A stretch of 64,000 bases of DNA from Isoetes taiwanensis (GCA_021234155.1 JAJEKV010000017.1:425467-489466); one strand, 5' to 3'. Counted from the stretch's first letter, positions 1 to 13,754 are shown. Numbers and translations: made by a program. The notes: a model not told the origin generated them from the sequence alone.

Positions 1-109
1 GTAACACTTTTTGGTTGTTAATATATGAGTGTTTTAATATTTATCGCTATGAGGTTTTATATTTATCCTCAGAATTGCCATTCTATTTATTGCTACTGCA
101 TTTATATTC

Positions 110-310
110 TACTAGTGCTTTCGACCGTGGCCACGGTGCTAAATGATCATTCCATTACTCTGTCTATTTCTCGCGACCGCCGCCACGTGCTTAAAATGAC
201 TATTCCACATTCTTCGTGGAGAAGTCTATTTCACACCGCGGCTAATGCGCGAAAATAGTAGCGTCTGTTTAATTTCGCGATCACCGTGGATTACGGTGCG
301 AAACGTATCA
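110..310. repeat. Degenerate tandem repeat with ACCGTGGCCACGGT palindromes
   Basis: About four degenerate units of 50-60 bases each centre on a GC-rich dyad related to CGACCGTGGCCACGGTGC, separated by AT-rich spacer ending in a 'ctatttc' box. The same family recurs near 36.9-37.3 kb. Nothing coding is recognised here. Confidence 0.55.
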
Positions 311-319
311 TTCAATACT

Positions 320-2030
320 AATCGCTAAGAGAATGCCGAATCAAATTTAGAATCTACATGTAAGGAAAATGGCCAAGAGCTTTCCAAATTCAAATGTGCG
401 TAAATAGACGGATCACATGTATCACTTATGGTTACATACTTATAACTCATATAAGAGGCATAGCATATACTTAGAACTCATATAAGAGGCATACCATACA
501 TGAATGCGGTTCATTCGCTAACGATCATCATGAGCAGTAGCTGAGTGATGTATTAATCTCATCGACACGACGCCTGAACCCTCCAAAGATGGATAACAAC
601 ACGATGTCCTCCGAAGAACGATTTCACCCTCTCGCTATACCTTTCCACCAGTGGATCAAGGGGATACCTCCTCGAACATCTATAAAGATCATTATATGTC
701 ATAGTGCAAGTAATGGAGTCCATATCTCTGGACGAGGAGGCAGTACTGTAATAAGAATAACCAGGCCGAGACATAGCAAAATGGATGCCTTCTCGCATTG
801 AGTGGAGCTCGCACTTATATCGGTATCAAAATTATTGACATGCAATCAGAGCAACATTATTGGTTATACATACGGCATAATGAAATAACAAGTTTAGAAA
901 ATGAAACGCACTTATTTAAGAAGTGCGCCGAAAGATTCCTTCTAAAAATTTATAAAATTCTAAAATACCCCTAAAAGGACTCTCTTCTTTTACTATCTTG
1001 TGCCTAAAGATTTATAAACCGCCATGAAAAACGTATTAGATTTTAGGAAGACTTAACATTAAGGAGAAGAACAACAAAGAAAAATATCTCATTTTAGAGG
1101 GAAAAAGGTAATTACGAAAGCCAAAGATTTTATTATGGGGCAAACTCATATGAAAAAAAATTAGACGCTTTTGTATTCATCCTTAGAACGCTTATATTGA
1201 TCAAGTTATATAGAAGACAAAAAATCATATGTCACAACCATTTTGGCTAAACGGCCCTAATTGACCTTTAAAAGACATTGGGGCATTTCTGAACAAACCG
1301 CTTTGAATGACAAATATTGTTTTTGCATCATATGGTATTGCCAAATGGTAATACATCCACAAATCAAGGTTAGTTGAAGTTCCAACCGACGATGCCGTGA
1401 TAAATTTATACCGAGGGAAACGTGGTTGAAGTAATGAAGCCTCGCGGATTACGTGGCCTTCTTTGTTGTTCTCGAAGATGTATTCATCATGTCTCTTTGG
1501 GCTTGCACAATACCAATCCACAATATAGTGATGTTGAGATGATAGTCAAGCTCCCCTTGTCAATGTTGAGAGTCTTCAACACAATTTCATCATCTCAGAA
1601 AGTAAAGCATGCCACATCTACCGCAGAAGCATTTGTCTATCTTGCTTTTTCGTCCGCTTGCAAAGAAATAATAGGGTAAACTCTTTTGAGGGGGTTGCTA
1701 CCCTCTTCATCCCTCGCGGACAAACTAATGAAGCTCTCGCTGAACACCAGACTCCATAACATTTTGGGTCCTTTGCCTTTTAGTAGCAGCTTTGAGTCAC
1801 TTCTAAAGTGAAGTTAAATTGCGGTGTAGAGAAAAAAAGTAAAAAAATAACAACGGATTCAATTAATTTATGCTTTAATATTGCATTACAAGGTCGGAGA
1901 ATTTAGAACTATTTTAGAACAATTTGAACCAAAACTAAGAGAATTGCATAAAATTACCCTGAGTGTGTTATTTCACCTATTTAAGTTCCAAAAACCCTTT
2001 GGGAGCAAGAAAGACCTCACAAGATTTTGG
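320..2030. other. No recognisable feature
   Basis: Only short ORFs on both strands without recognisable domains. The stretch 1,225-1,680 has overlapping ORFs on both strands, none resembling a known protein. A direct duplication of 'actcatataagaggcata' lies near 447-495. Confidence 0.4.
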
Positions 2031-2117
2031 TACCCATATAAACTTTATACCCCTGGCTACATATTTTATGTATATATATATCCTTATATATATACAATTA
2101 TATAAGTGTACCAAAAT

Positions 2118-2260
2118 GTATATAGAGATTTTGGTGTCGCTACCGATCGTTCGTGATCTAAGATCCGGAATGTATTCCCGTGGAGCCAATCAATCCACCC
2201 TCTAAAACCATAGAGATTTTGGTGTCGCCACCGGACCGTCTTCGTGATCCGGTGATCGAC
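2118..2260. repeat. Short duplicated box 'agagattttggtgtcgc'
   Basis: The box followed by an ACCG..CGT..GTGATC context occurs twice about 90 bases apart. It follows a TA-rich stretch at 2,070-2,105. Confidence 0.4.
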
Positions 2261-2829
2261 GGCGTCTTCGATGGTGCCACCTCAATCCGTGCCAAGCACC
2301 CCCCTTCTTATGGAGATTGATCTTGGCCGCCGAATCGTGCTCGGATCAGCCGGCCGATGTCACCACGGTATCGAGGGCAATAAATGCAAATATGATGAGG
2401 TGGCAAAAGAATGTGGTCTCATCTCATGGGTAAAAGTAATCTAAATGTGAGAAAATTAAAATGCCATTTGGTGATGTGGCAAAATAAAGTGAGGTAATCT
2501 CTTGCAATGTGGTGGCCCTTTGAAAATATAAATATAGACTAAAATGAAAAAACGGTGGAAATACGTCATCCAACTGGCTTACCGCCACGCTGGTCTCTAT
2601 ATGCATTGCAACAACAGGGGATCTTAACCGCCATAATAAGTTTCTTTATTCGATTCCTCACCGAATTTATATTCCGTATTCCTCGCTCTCTAATCTGCCA
2701 CCTCGCCGCATTTCCGAAAGTATGCCATATACCGGGCGCCCGCCATGTTGTTCTAGGGTTCTTCACTTGCATTTATTTTTGTTGTGGCAAATTCTAGAAC
2801 AATCAAATTCTTCACCTATCTATAATGCC

Positions 2830-3480
2830 TGACCGTGATCTTCAAGATTTTAAGGCCGCATATGCCGGGCCTCGGGATTTATTCCCCTGCTTTGATCAGC
2901 CTCGAACTTCAATGCTTTCTTTGAGCTCTTGGATGTTTTGGCTTGCTCATTGTTCTTCAACGACATCTTTGGCGTTGATCCGGTTCTCGTACTCCAGAAT
3001 CGCTAAACTCCGGCCGCATCATTCCATTTTTATGTTTTTTTCCTCAGGTTTTTTTCATATGCAGGGTTCTTCCAGCACTTTAATCAGACATGGCTTTCTC
3101 AAATTGTTGGGCACCACTCCAGCTTCTACTTCAAGAAAAAGGGCTGCTCGTGAAGTAACGGCCATGTAGAGTCAGAGCCGAAAGTTCCGGGCCCAATTCC
3201 ATCTCGCTATAAATCAGATTAATCTCAGAAATGGCAGAGGCATGCACCGAGATCCTGACCTCTTCGTATCCTCTCACGCCATTAGTTATGGCAGCCCAAT
3301 TCGTTTTGCATGGCCACACCAGCTTCAAACAAAATGCCGCTATATTGAAAAAGCCTGGGAATTGTTGATTCTCGCCATCCGTAGAAGTTTTGATTTGCAT
3401 TCATCAGAAGCAGCGAAAACAAGTCAATCTGAGTCCGGAGTTTCGAAATAGGCAGGCCGTGAGCTGCCTTCTCGGCCACC
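2830..3480 (-). pseudogene. Decayed unidentified coding segment with repeated in-frame TGA
   Basis: On the minus strand one frame runs from about 3,165 to 2,830 as protein-like sequence (for example ALFLEVEAGVVPNN, SLAILEYENRINAKDVVEE, NIQELKESIEV) interrupted only by TGA codons. Upstream, 3,282-3,479 is open in a different frame (MAEKAAHGLPISKL..., LFEAGVAMQNELG). Amino-acid composition and charge patterning look like real protein rather than random translation. I do not recognise the family. Every break in the lower part is TGA, which fits G-to-A (C-to-T on the plus strand) decay of TGG. Overlapping plus-strand ORFs are taken to be shadows. Confidence 0.3.
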
Positions 3481-6015
3481 TAGTTTCGATGGTTGATTCT
3501 TATCATTGTTTCTTCATGAGAAAATTTTCGGTGCCCTGGAAGCCGCGGTGGTGTACTTTTTGTCTATGGCCTTCGCATGGAGTGTACTCGGCCTCAGTTG
3601 CCTTCGTCCTTCTAGCCCGGACCTCGCTTTTAACCACAAAGGCTTCCACCTCAACAAACGCCAACGGGCCTCTCATGTATGTAACTAGCTTTATTATATG
3701 CTTTCATACGCAGTTTTGCCGGATAAAGCGTTTGGTCTTGCATGACCGGGCAATGCATTTACCATGTAAAGCAAATCATTTTAGTTATATTCAACAAGTC
3801 CTCTTCATGAGCATACATCTTACATTTCTTCGGTCCTCCACTATAGTGAGACGCCATGATGGTGGCGGATGAAGAAATAAGTTTCAAAAAGAACTAACCG
3901 AGGGATGCTAAAGCATGCCATCACTATTACACGCCTTTAAGAAGCACAAAACGAATGTATCCGAACATGAAGAGATTAATGATGAAAGTGAAGCAGCAAG
4001 GTCTCTACACTCTCAGGAGACTTGGTGTGACCCCGCTCTGATCAAGAGAATGAAATAAAAAAAAAATGACTTCCAGGCAAAGATAACAACAAAGCAGGCC
4101 TCAAAATGTAGAAGCAAGTAAAACAAGTAAAAAGGTAATCGGCCATGGTCTCTTTGCATGCTCATTTCAAGCTCCTTCGATTTTACACGGTTCTTCGTGC
4201 AGTACATTATCGTAGAGGATTCTCACGAGCTTCATGAGGAAGATGCGTAGTGCTTTTAGCATGTTTTAATGGTGCAATAGAGACTCAATATCACTCTAAA
4301 ATTGTTTGGTTAATTGGGATGTCTAATTTATATTATTTGACAACATATCAAGCTCTTAATTTTAATAAATGCCTCTTTTCTACATGTCTTACCGTAGACG
4401 TTTATCGAAAGAAGAAAATCCTGTTTTATCCTTTTTGAATGATGCACAAACCGCTGTATGTACATCAGCTTTCCATAAAATAGTCAACATTCTTCTCCGG
4501 ATTTATCAAGTATCATTATTGGTCTCCTTGATAGTGTTGGGCATTGCCACTACAAAAGTTCCATTGCACCCATTTTAGGACAAGTACTGCTTCACTTTGT
4601 TTCCACACGTACAAGACATTTGAAGCATTGGTTTTCTTTTCAATGATGCATCCCTACTTATGTTGCAGGAATGTAGTTTTTCCACATATTTCATGTAAGC
4701 ATTGCTTACACCGATATTATCTTCCTCGCTTCCATCTGAGGACATGCGATCAAGTGGAAAAGCCTTTGCATGCCATTGCACACGATCCGAGGTATGCGAC
4801 ACGCGTTACTGCTGGTATCCTTATCCGTGCATGTTTGACTTGATTAATCTCTATTTCCTTTGGTCATTGGATCAGATTAATTGCTGGGCCTTCAACTTTA
4901 ATGATTTTGTGGACAAACAGCCAGTTCTATTTGACTCGCTGCATCTCGAAAGTTGCATTCATTTGTTAACCACTGGTGTGAGAAACGATCAAGTGTAGAA
5001 TTTAAGAAGCATGCATCTGATGGCAGCATGTATGATTGCAAGAGTTCAAAAATCTTATTCTGCTGCAGTTGCCATAGCATCTCCTATTCCAGATTCAGTC
5101 TCAAACATATATGGAAGCCTCATATAGTTGTGAAATGTTAGAATGTTTTATGTTAGTAAACAAATCATCTGGTCGGGGTTTCGTATCTCGGTGATTTTAT
5201 ATAGGTTGTCTCTCTGTTATGCTTTGTGACCTGTACAAATGTCTTGCTTTGGCGCTTCTTTTCGACTCCATAGCTCACCGCATTCCCAAATCTAATAGGT
5301 TTGCACCCATAGCCGAAGGTGGTTTTTCGAACCTTTATGATCGACCTTATTAACTGTCGACTTGATCGAACCGTCAATAATATTGATTTTAAAATTATGA
5401 CTGTGATCTGACAAAATTTGATGAATAACTAACCTGTGGATCTCCCTATCGGCAATTGTTCGTAACTATTGAATTAAATCGATCTGAAAATTTCTTGAAC
5501 CGAAAATTGATGTCCAATGTTCAAAAGTTCCATCACTACCACCTAACGGATATCCGATGCCAATGATCAATCAAACTTAAAGTCCAAAAGCAATTCGCTT
5601 TATAACTATTAACACTTTATACCCATAATTTAATCGGAATCCGCGGAAGTTCAATCTATCTTTAACTTATTAACGGTTCAAATTAAAAAGACATAAGCGA
5701 AAAACGTTTTTAATGTTCGCTGAAGTTTAACCGAGGCCCAAATTAATTAAGATTGTTTCAATTTTAACTTTGACTTATCTGATTTTAATAAATGTTAAGA
5801 TTAATTTGATCTGATGTAGAATACCATTCCATATAATCAATTTCATCGATGTTAATAACGAAAACAATTTATTAACTAACCGTATTATTTAAAACTAATA
5901 CCAAAATGTGTTATTTGATGAAACCTATTCAAATTGATCATTAACTGGTCCATCATATCGAAGTCGCGGTTTTGAAGACGATAACCTTTGTTCTATCCTC
6001 AGATATTTTATTTTA
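3480..6015. other. Intergenic, no supported gene
   Basis: Overlapping short ORFs at 3.4-5.1 kb show no recognisable domain. From about 5,400 the sequence is strongly AT-rich and featureless. Confidence 0.4.
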
Positions 6016-6019
6016 CATT

Positions 6020-7110
6020 ACGATTTCCCCGGTGATGATTTTCCTTTTAAATTCTCCTTTTCCTCTTTATTTTTCCCTTTTAATTTTGATCGGTTTTCTT
6101 CCTTAATTTCTCCATCTTCCCGTGATTTTCCTTATGTTTTCCCTTCCCTTTTCCAGACCTTTGTTTTTTCCTTCCCCTTTTCCTTTATGTCTCTTTTAGA
6201 TTCCTTTTTTCCCGACCTTTGTGATGTTTTTCCTCCCTCAATCTCTTTATCCCATAGATTCCCATTTTTCTTTACAAGGTTTTCTTTTCCTTCCCCTTTT
6301 CATCATCTCTAACTTTTCCCCCTTTTTCCCGGTTCTCTTCCTTCCCCTTCCTTCCTTTCCCCCTTTTCCCCCTTTTCCCGTGACAAGATCGACGACGTGA
6401 TTTAGTTCTTCTTTCCCTAACTTCTCCTCTTCTCCCCCCATTCCTTTATTCTTTCCCCATGTTTTTCCCTTTTATTTTATCTCTTTCCTCAACTCTTTCC
6501 CTCTCTTCCATAATTTTTCCCTTCCGTGATTTTCCCTCTGTGATTCCTCACAGGAGCCTTTTCCCTTCCCTTTTTCACCGTGATTTTTCATCATTTCTTC
6601 CATGCCCTTTTCCTCTTTTCCACCTTTTGATTTCCATTTTCTCCCGACCCCATTCCCGACCTTTTCATTACGTCTCTTTCTCCCACCCTCTTCCCCTCTT
6701 TTCCGCTTTCTCCCTCCTCCCTTTATTCCTATTGTTTTGAGGTTCTCTTTTGTTTTTCCATCTCTTTTCCCTTCCCTCAATCCTTTTCTCCTCTTTCCTC
6801 GCGCACTTTCTCCTTTCTCTCCTTTATTCTCCCTTTTCCTCACGTCTTTTCCCCTTTTTCTTTCTTTCTTTCCATGCCCTTTTTCCTTCTCCATCTTATC
6901 TTCCCCTCCACACTCTTCCGCTCTTCAAATTCCTTTTTCCCTGCTGACCTATTTTTCTCCTTTTTCCTCCTTCCCCTTTTTCCCTTTATGTCCCCAATCT
7001 TTCCCCTCCTTTCTTATGTCCTTTTCCCCTTTGTTCTTTTCCCTTTTCTCCGTTTTCCTTTTATCTGCGGCTTTTTGCCTCTCACTTTGTTCTCGCTTTC
7101 CTCTTAAGAT
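6020..7110. repeat. 1.1 kb polypyrimidine tract
   Basis: The plus strand is almost entirely C and T over about 1.1 kb, made of irregular CCCTTTTCC/TTTTCCCTT modules with scattered GTGATTTTCC islands. Translations on both strands (Phe/Leu/Pro/Ser-rich on plus, Lys/Gly/Glu/Arg-rich on minus) are compositional artefacts. The strand asymmetry could support triplex (H-DNA) formation. Confidence 0.8.
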
Positions 7111-8967
7111 CAGAAAAGCATTTCGGGCTTAATCAATGGGAAGAAAGTGATAACTTCGGTCTTTAACGTAACGTATCATCTCAACTATCTACCTGTTTGA
7201 TAAGATACGCGAAATTTTATAATATAAATTTAAAACGTAAAACACCTTTTAGCGAGCATAATCTAACCGAAAATTTAAATGAAAAGATCCTTTCAGATTG
7301 TTACTTTGACGAACCGATGGTCGGCGATATTTGGCCTCCGACCTATGTTCGGTTCTTAAAATGTTCAGAACTTTGATGATGCGTTTGCTTTCGGTTTGAT
7401 GAACATGTTTAGCTGAGACTTTAATCGCTCAAATTGTTTAGCACTTATTTCCAAGATGGTACACGCTATGATTTTTGACTATCACCAATTCACCTGCGTC
7501 TACCGGTCCATTGGCTTTTTATGTTTTATTTCTTTAACGCACTGTGCCTTATAGCGAGTCCACCTGAACACCCATAGTAATAATAATTGCCATGTGCAAT
7601 CTTGAACATTATATTCTCTTATGTCCTAATTTTTAAAATTCACCTAGTCGCTTTTCTGAACTCGAGACACAAGGTCGGCTGTCTGAATCAAATTCTCCCT
7701 CCATACCAAATAGGGATTTTATGGTTTTAGCAATATTCATCCAGTAAATTCTACGCCTGCTTTGCCATGTGTTGAAAATCTTTTCTAAATCTAGATAGTA
7801 TTGCTCATATTTAGGTTTTGAGCTACAAATTCTTAACTGAAAATCTTCGTAGGACGATTTTTCATGCCTTATATCCTGTTTCTTGAATACTAAGCATGCC
7901 AATGCTATTGTACAGTCAAGTTTCAAGCATATGGCCTCTAGAACAGTTGCAGATGTCCTATTCCATAGCCAGAATTGGGTGGAGCCGAATTTCTGTTAAA
8001 TGCTTCTCGATCATGGTCAGTTTTGCTAATAGGTTAGGATAAGGTATTACCAATACGTGTATACATCTATTCAATTCTACCAGACATACAATACAAGGTC
8101 ATATGATGCCGATTAAACTTATATTGCCCTTTATTTCAATGGTATTGGGCCCTTCATACCAAGTGTGTTTATGATGTTCATCCCTTGCCACAATTATTCC
8201 TTCCTACAATTAAAATAAAGTTTATAGTAAAACCAGGTTTCAAATATGTCTAAAGTTTGAGAATCAGTGGTATCTTCATACAATATTGGAGAACTTAAGG
8301 GAATCCTCGTGGAATCTAAAGGGATCTTAAGAAGATCGAAGAGAATTCGAGCAATCTATGGGAGTCATAGAGAATCTAGGAGAACCTTTTATCCTGGGTG
8401 TGTTTTGCAAGTCAATTTTAGATAATCTTTCATAATGCATTATCCTGTTGCGAATAGATCCTGGACGTAACTGAACATAGAAGGCATATAATCAAATTGA
8501 CACTTCTCATGAAATTATCAATGTGTTTTGCACCGTGGTAATAGCACTTTAACTTAAAAACTTTATGCTAAAACCTACGTGCATAAATCTCGATCACAAA
8601 CTACCAGTCGACTTCATAAAATTTTCATAGGACAATTGACTGCTATAGAACTTTCTAACTGGTTGAGTGATGAATGATTACTGTATTAACAAGGGAATTA
8701 GGATGAAATCAGCAATGCAGCACATCAGTTTCTTTTCTAAGATGGTCATTGAATGGCTACTAGGCAAGGGATTTAACTTAAAACTTCATGACTTTGGTCT
8801 ATGTTGATGATTGATCCTACTTTCCCTATTATATTGATTTCTTCTAACTTCTTGACATTCGATTTAAATACTGATCTTTGATTTAAATACTGATCTTTTT
8901 AAGCTTGGATTTTATTTTTGGATCTTCATAAACCATAGGCGACGCACCCATTTATAGTATATATATA
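7110..8967. other. Intergenic; two small tandem repeats
   Basis: No gene recognised. A 19-base unit (gatttaaatactgatcttt) is repeated in tandem at 8,861-8,879 and 8,880-8,898. Imperfect GGAATCTAAGGGAT-like modules at 8,280-8,395 resemble, in inverted orientation, those at 30.35-30.6 kb. An irregular TA repeat ends at the border of the first retroelement. Confidence 0.4.
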
Positions 8968-11485
8968 TATATAGAGAGCCATGACAAGGTACAAAGACGA
9001 TCCTAAGACCCAAACAATTCCCAAGCTATGGCATTCAGCTTCGACCAGATAACCGTGCTGCACCAAACTTATCTAAGCCACATGTTATAGTGGAAGAGTC
9101 TTATAGATAATAATGTCGGGATTAACTAGATTATGCAAACTTCATTTAAGCCATGCATTCGTATCATTTGTACATCAACTTATATCTCTAATCAAAATGT
9201 ATTTACCTTATGAGGAAACATTTACCACATAAGTCCGTAATATAATTCTCCAAGCAATAGATAGACCTTGTTTCTACAAGCAATAGATAGTTGGACGCCA
9301 ATAATGCCAATAAGCAGCAAAACAAGCATTTCCGCACACGCATTTCAATGGTTTGTTTCTTAGGAGTTTATAACTTCATTTTGTTTTGCGCTCCTATTAT
9401 GCAAAACACCATTATGCAATCATGGATATTTTAAGACGCACCATAGATTAAAATAAAGGAAAGTACCGTTATCATTAAAATATGTATGTTTTTAGTCATG
9501 GTTGCGCCAATATCACAAAACTTCATCAAAGTACTTCAAGCAACCAAAGCATGCGGCTAAAACAATGGAAGATAGACTCAAGCTATATGAGGCATGAATT
9601 TCTCCTCAATGAGTTCAGCACGCAGCCTGATGTCACATTTGTGGCATTTGAGTTTAGGGTAACGAGTAGAAAACCCTGAATAGCTTAAAAAGAAGTTTCA
9701 TCATGATGCTTAATGTTTTTCTTAACACATAGAAAATCCCCAACCATACCTAACTTGCTTCTTATGCACTCCTTTAGTACTTCAAACTATTAAAAACTTG
9801 AGAGTAGGTAGAGATGATCGGTTACTGCGGCAAGAGAACGAGGAGCAAGTTAGCCTTAAAAGTGGTAAAATCTTTAGCTACCAGCGTGGTAAGCAAAATC
9901 ATCCGGCTTATCTTCCCTTCAGCCACACAACATGATGACATTATCAAAACATAAGCTAAGATGTAAATGGGAATAAATAACGAAACTTTATGCGAGAACA
10001 AGTAGCTTGTGCATGATAGCGATAGAAGATAGAGGTATTTCCTTGGCATTGATCAAACCCTCGTAAAAATTATGTCAAGAGCTTGTTGATACAACAATTA
10101 AACAAATATATCTACACAGGTAAAATGGTAAAATCCAAGTGATGTATGGATATGCGTATTTTCTACTTCCCCATGGAGATGCTATAATAAACAACTAAAT
10201 TAGATCGGGACCTGATTAAGTGGCACTCCGTCATCATCGATTAGATCTTCAATGTTATTGGAGTCCGATGGATCTTGCAGGCTGGTGTAGTAATACTAGG
10301 AGCTTTACCATGATTTGCTATCATGCAAGCTCCAATACTCAGGAAGCGGAGGCGTTTCCGGATTATTCCTCTTTTGTAGCAAAGATATCTATGCCGCCTT
10401 TTCTTGCCATTTCCTCCAACTCGATTTTTCATAATCGCCTCCATCATGTTTACATTCAATCCCTTTCTCCTTAAGCAAGGCCACAATGTCAGCCTTTGTT
10501 GGCTTCACATTTGCGGAACCCTGGCCTAGTCATTGTTTCCGACCCTTGTTAGGGGCACTTAAGTCTACGTGCTCTGTCGCGACCGTTCTCCGATGCTCGC
10601 GGGGAGTTTCAACTAAAGCCACTCCTCGTATTTCTAATCCCTAAGCTTATCAAGCAGTCCATTGACCATTTTACCAAAAACATCTGAATCAGTCATTTCA
10701 ATTTGTAATAGCGAGTGGCTAGAAGGGTCTACACAATATATCTGTTTGATTGAAATGGGATATTAGTAATGTAAATCGCCAAAGATCTTACCTTAGTGCA
10801 TAATACCATGAGAATACACCGTCGCTTTTTAAATTTGGTGTGCATCCCACAGCTCGCGTGATGATAGTACTCCATAGCTGGTATCTAGTCTGGACCGGCG
10901 AACCCTAAGCTAAAATTTTAGGTTAATCCGTTACATCCGTCATAGTATTTCGTGAGGATACGTGCCTATACGGTCAAGTATATACTTAACCCATGAGATA
11001 TCATAATAATTTTCACCTACCCCATGTATTTCCGCTAAAGGTAATGATGCCCTTATGCTTACGGGCTAAGTTAACACGTTACCATTCTTGTTATCATCAC
11101 CATAGTTTACGGGGGAAATTATTAAATTGTTTTAAGGCCATACTACTCAAATGGGATGCTCACTTCCTAGGCATAATTAAATCACAACGAGCGTTATGGT
11201 AACCTTGTTGTCTAAATAAAAGTTAGTTTTGCTCTCGCCAATGTTGTTCAAGCTATAAACCTTTCATATTCAAAGCTATGCATGGGGACAAAGGATTATA
11301 CTATTATTGCAAATAAGGCAATAAAAGATCCCCACGACACTATGTAAACACCATGGTGTTCCCATTTAGAATCAAAAGTCGATATTAGCAGAGATCACGA
11401 AAGTGGTGCACAACCTTTAGAAATAGTATGATAAAAGCCGATGCCAGCCTTGGGATATAGATATATATGTATATATATATATATA
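8968..11485 (-). repeat. Retroelement 1, left long direct repeat
   Basis: Aligns along its whole length with 15,741-18,282. Differences are mostly 1-3 base indels or substitutions centred on CAG or CTG in the other copy (for example TCATCAGTTAG versus TCATCGATTAG). Its SAP-like ORF is broken by these changes, whereas the right copy is open. Confidence 0.85.
10200..10900 (-). pseudogene. Broken copy of the SAP/HeH-like ORF
   Basis: Corresponds to the open ORF at 16,980-17,663 in the other repeat. Several single-base indels, most at CAG/CTG sites, scatter the reading over three frames. Only pieces such as the RKRLRFLSIGACMI-like stretch and the IECKHDG-type coding region can be followed. The breaks may be consensus errors rather than true decay. 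Confidence 0.6.
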
Positions 11486-11547
11486 AATTGCCTACCTCCT
11501 ACCGAAATGAAGTAGGGCCCATTATGTAATGTATATAGGGATTTGGA

Positions 11548-11571
11548 GGGTCCCTATATACATAGGGACCC
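11548..11571. promoter_or_regulatory. Hairpin at the 3' end of the RT region, element 1
   Basis: Perfect inverted repeat with arms GGGTCCCTAT and ATAGGGACCC around a 4-base loop, 60-85 bases inside the inner boundary of the left repeat. Retroelement 2 has a related hairpin in the same place (22,155-22,204), so it is probably an RNA or DNA structure used by the element. Confidence 0.6.
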
Positions 11572-11656
11572 ACTCCATAACCTATGAAGTCATGTTAAAT
11601 ACTCTTTGTTTCATACCCTCCAATGAAAAAGTGATCAAACATGTGCTAAAGAAGTC

Positions 11657-13754
11657 TTAGAGGACAAGTAACTTACATACCTCATTTTTTGAGATGATAG
11701 ATGAGAGTGTTAATGTCATACTGCAACCCGGGAAGTTCACACTTTTCGATAAAAGCCCAGACGATTGATTTCGGATATCCTTTTGCTTTAAATCCTTTTC
11801 TATGAATATCATTGCAAGGTTATGCAGGTCAATGGCAGCATTAAGAGGATTGCTGTGCACATATAGGTAAGGTAGAACTTGAGAAATTATGACATTGCAT
11901 GCCATAGTATATGGTCTACAGCCCGATACATCAATAAATTTAGTTGCCTTGAAGGGGAGCTTATCCCTCTTATCGTATCTGTACGTGCAGAACGTTCCAT
12001 GAAACCTGTTTACCACTTCAATGGTCATATTCAGGAAATGGGCTCTTCTTCCTATATGACAGTCAGAACCATCGGAAGACCAATATTCAGTCTCATCTTT
12101 TATCATAAGAACACTAAGATCATAAATTGTAGTATCCATATGACTACCGAGTCCTAGATAATCTCTCATAAAGTAGCAGTTAATGCCAATTAAATCATCA
12201 ATGTATCTGTGTGTATTACTGAATGTAGAGGCTTCCAACATTTTACCTTTCATTGCTAAATTCATGATAAATCTTAATTCAAACAGAGCCAAATAGAGAT
12301 TACACCATGCCGGGCTGCATGGGAATCCCATAGGAATACCTTTAATCTGTCTCCACACTTTTCCTCCATTGTTGAGGAAACAGTTATTAATCAGCCAGAT
12401 ATTGATACTGCAGAAAACATCCATTTTTAATATATTCCATCTTGCACTTTTGGGGTTGCCATTTTTCCATTTTACTTCAAATACCCCATTACCATTAGTA
12501 GAGTACCACATGTTACTCTTTTTATGCAATCTTCTTTGGCTGCTCCAGGCCAAAGTACAAACTTCAGTTATTATTTTGCCAAGTCCTTGATCCCCATTCA
12601 AAGGTATATTTTCATAGCATTTTTCAGAATGTCACAGACAAAAAGATCATCAATCTTCTTTGGGTAGGTTCTGGTGATATCATAAGCCAATTGATCACCC
12701 AGGATGCTTTGATCTTGTGATTACTGAACATATTGTACTTAGCACATTTTTCATGACATATACGTGGCCAGACGTCAAGAATGGTGTTCAACCCTGAAGC
12801 TGCCAAAGATGCAATACCAGAGAAGATCGTATTATGAGCATTAGTGATCCATCTATATTCTTTTTTGTGTGCCTTGTAAATTCCCAGCAGGTATGGCAAG
12901 TCATGGCTTGTAAATAAGAGATCATTCCCAAATTTATCTATATCAGCTTCGATTTTAAGGGTTATATTCTCAACATTTAGTTCATGTTCAGCAAAGTCAG
13001 GGCTATCCAGTCTCTTAAAAGCCTCAGATCTAATATGTTGCGGACATATGAATGACGGGTTATTGGCGACTTTGTCAACCCCCACGATATATAGAAGTTT
13101 TCCTGCCGACCATCTCTTTGTTTTTTGATAACAACGTGGTCACGGGACATAAACTTAACCTTATTGTCCTTGTTAGCCTCGTCGGTTCAAAGCATATTCT
13201 TTAGCATCCGTTAAAATTTTCATTTTGCATAAACTAATTTTTTCCTTATCACTGTCCAGGAATGAAAATCTGTGCAGCATAAAGAATTGTTCAATGGTAC
13301 ATACCATTTCTTTCTTAAATTGCTACAGGGTGAAGGGTTGATCTGGGATATGGTTTAAACCCTTCCCAAACATATTTCTCAACGCTTTGTGATGCACTAT
13401 GTTGATATCCGTTGTTCTAACGTGCCCAATATCAGTATCAATAAACTTTTCTAAAGTGGGATTCATGCAAGGACATTTCATTTCCTCCTTCATAGCAAAA
13501 ACCTTTTTAGGCTTGTAGAACTTTGCTTTGAGATTATGAATGTATCTCCATCCAAATGTCGAATTTTCGAGGATATTCTTCCCTCTATCCCCGAATAATT
13601 TGATTAAATTGTCTTCAAAGAATCCACTGATTCTGAAATTGCTGACAAATTTTGAGAAGAAGCTAAAATGAATGAACTTCTTCTTTTGTTTATCTTTGGT
13701 CGTGGTTAATACCCAGTTTCCCTCATCATTAAGGATTAGAGCTCTTGTCTTGCC
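11657..13754 (-). pseudogene. Penelope-like reverse transcriptase, element 1 (frame-broken)
   Basis: RNA-directed DNA polymerase. Read on minus from a consensus-like acceptor (TTTTTCAG, exon from 13,754), an N-terminal region contains NSTFGWRY, a CPC motif and a GHVRTTD...LRNMFGKGLN block. Then come VDKVANNPSFIC, the motif A region DIL..CYENIPL, the fingers/palm motif GIPMGFPCSPAWCNLYL and the catalytic RYIDDL (YIDDL at 12,191-12,205). The C-terminal part (FLNMTIE, YDKRDKLPF, then LYVHSNPLNAAIDLH) matches the thumb side of PLE-type RTs. Total about 690 codons. Breaks: TAG at 13,323-13,325 where the frame suggests CAG, a frameshift near 13,090-13,190, and one next to motif A near 12,632. The frame ends at TAA near 11,657. 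No endonuclease domain is visible on either side. Assignment to RT is firm; the PLE affiliation is by motif memory. Confidence 0.8.

Noticed and set aside
2825-3872. Plus-strand genes in the 2.8-3.9 kb ORF cluster
   Set aside because: The minus strand reads as better protein-like sequence in a single frame; plus ORFs are rich in rare Cys/Phe/Ser runs and overlap it.
6247-7132. Lys/Glu/Gly-rich and Phe/Leu/Pro-rich ORFs in the polypyrimidine tract
   Set aside because: Composition alone keeps both strands open; no splice sites, domain or codon bias supports coding.
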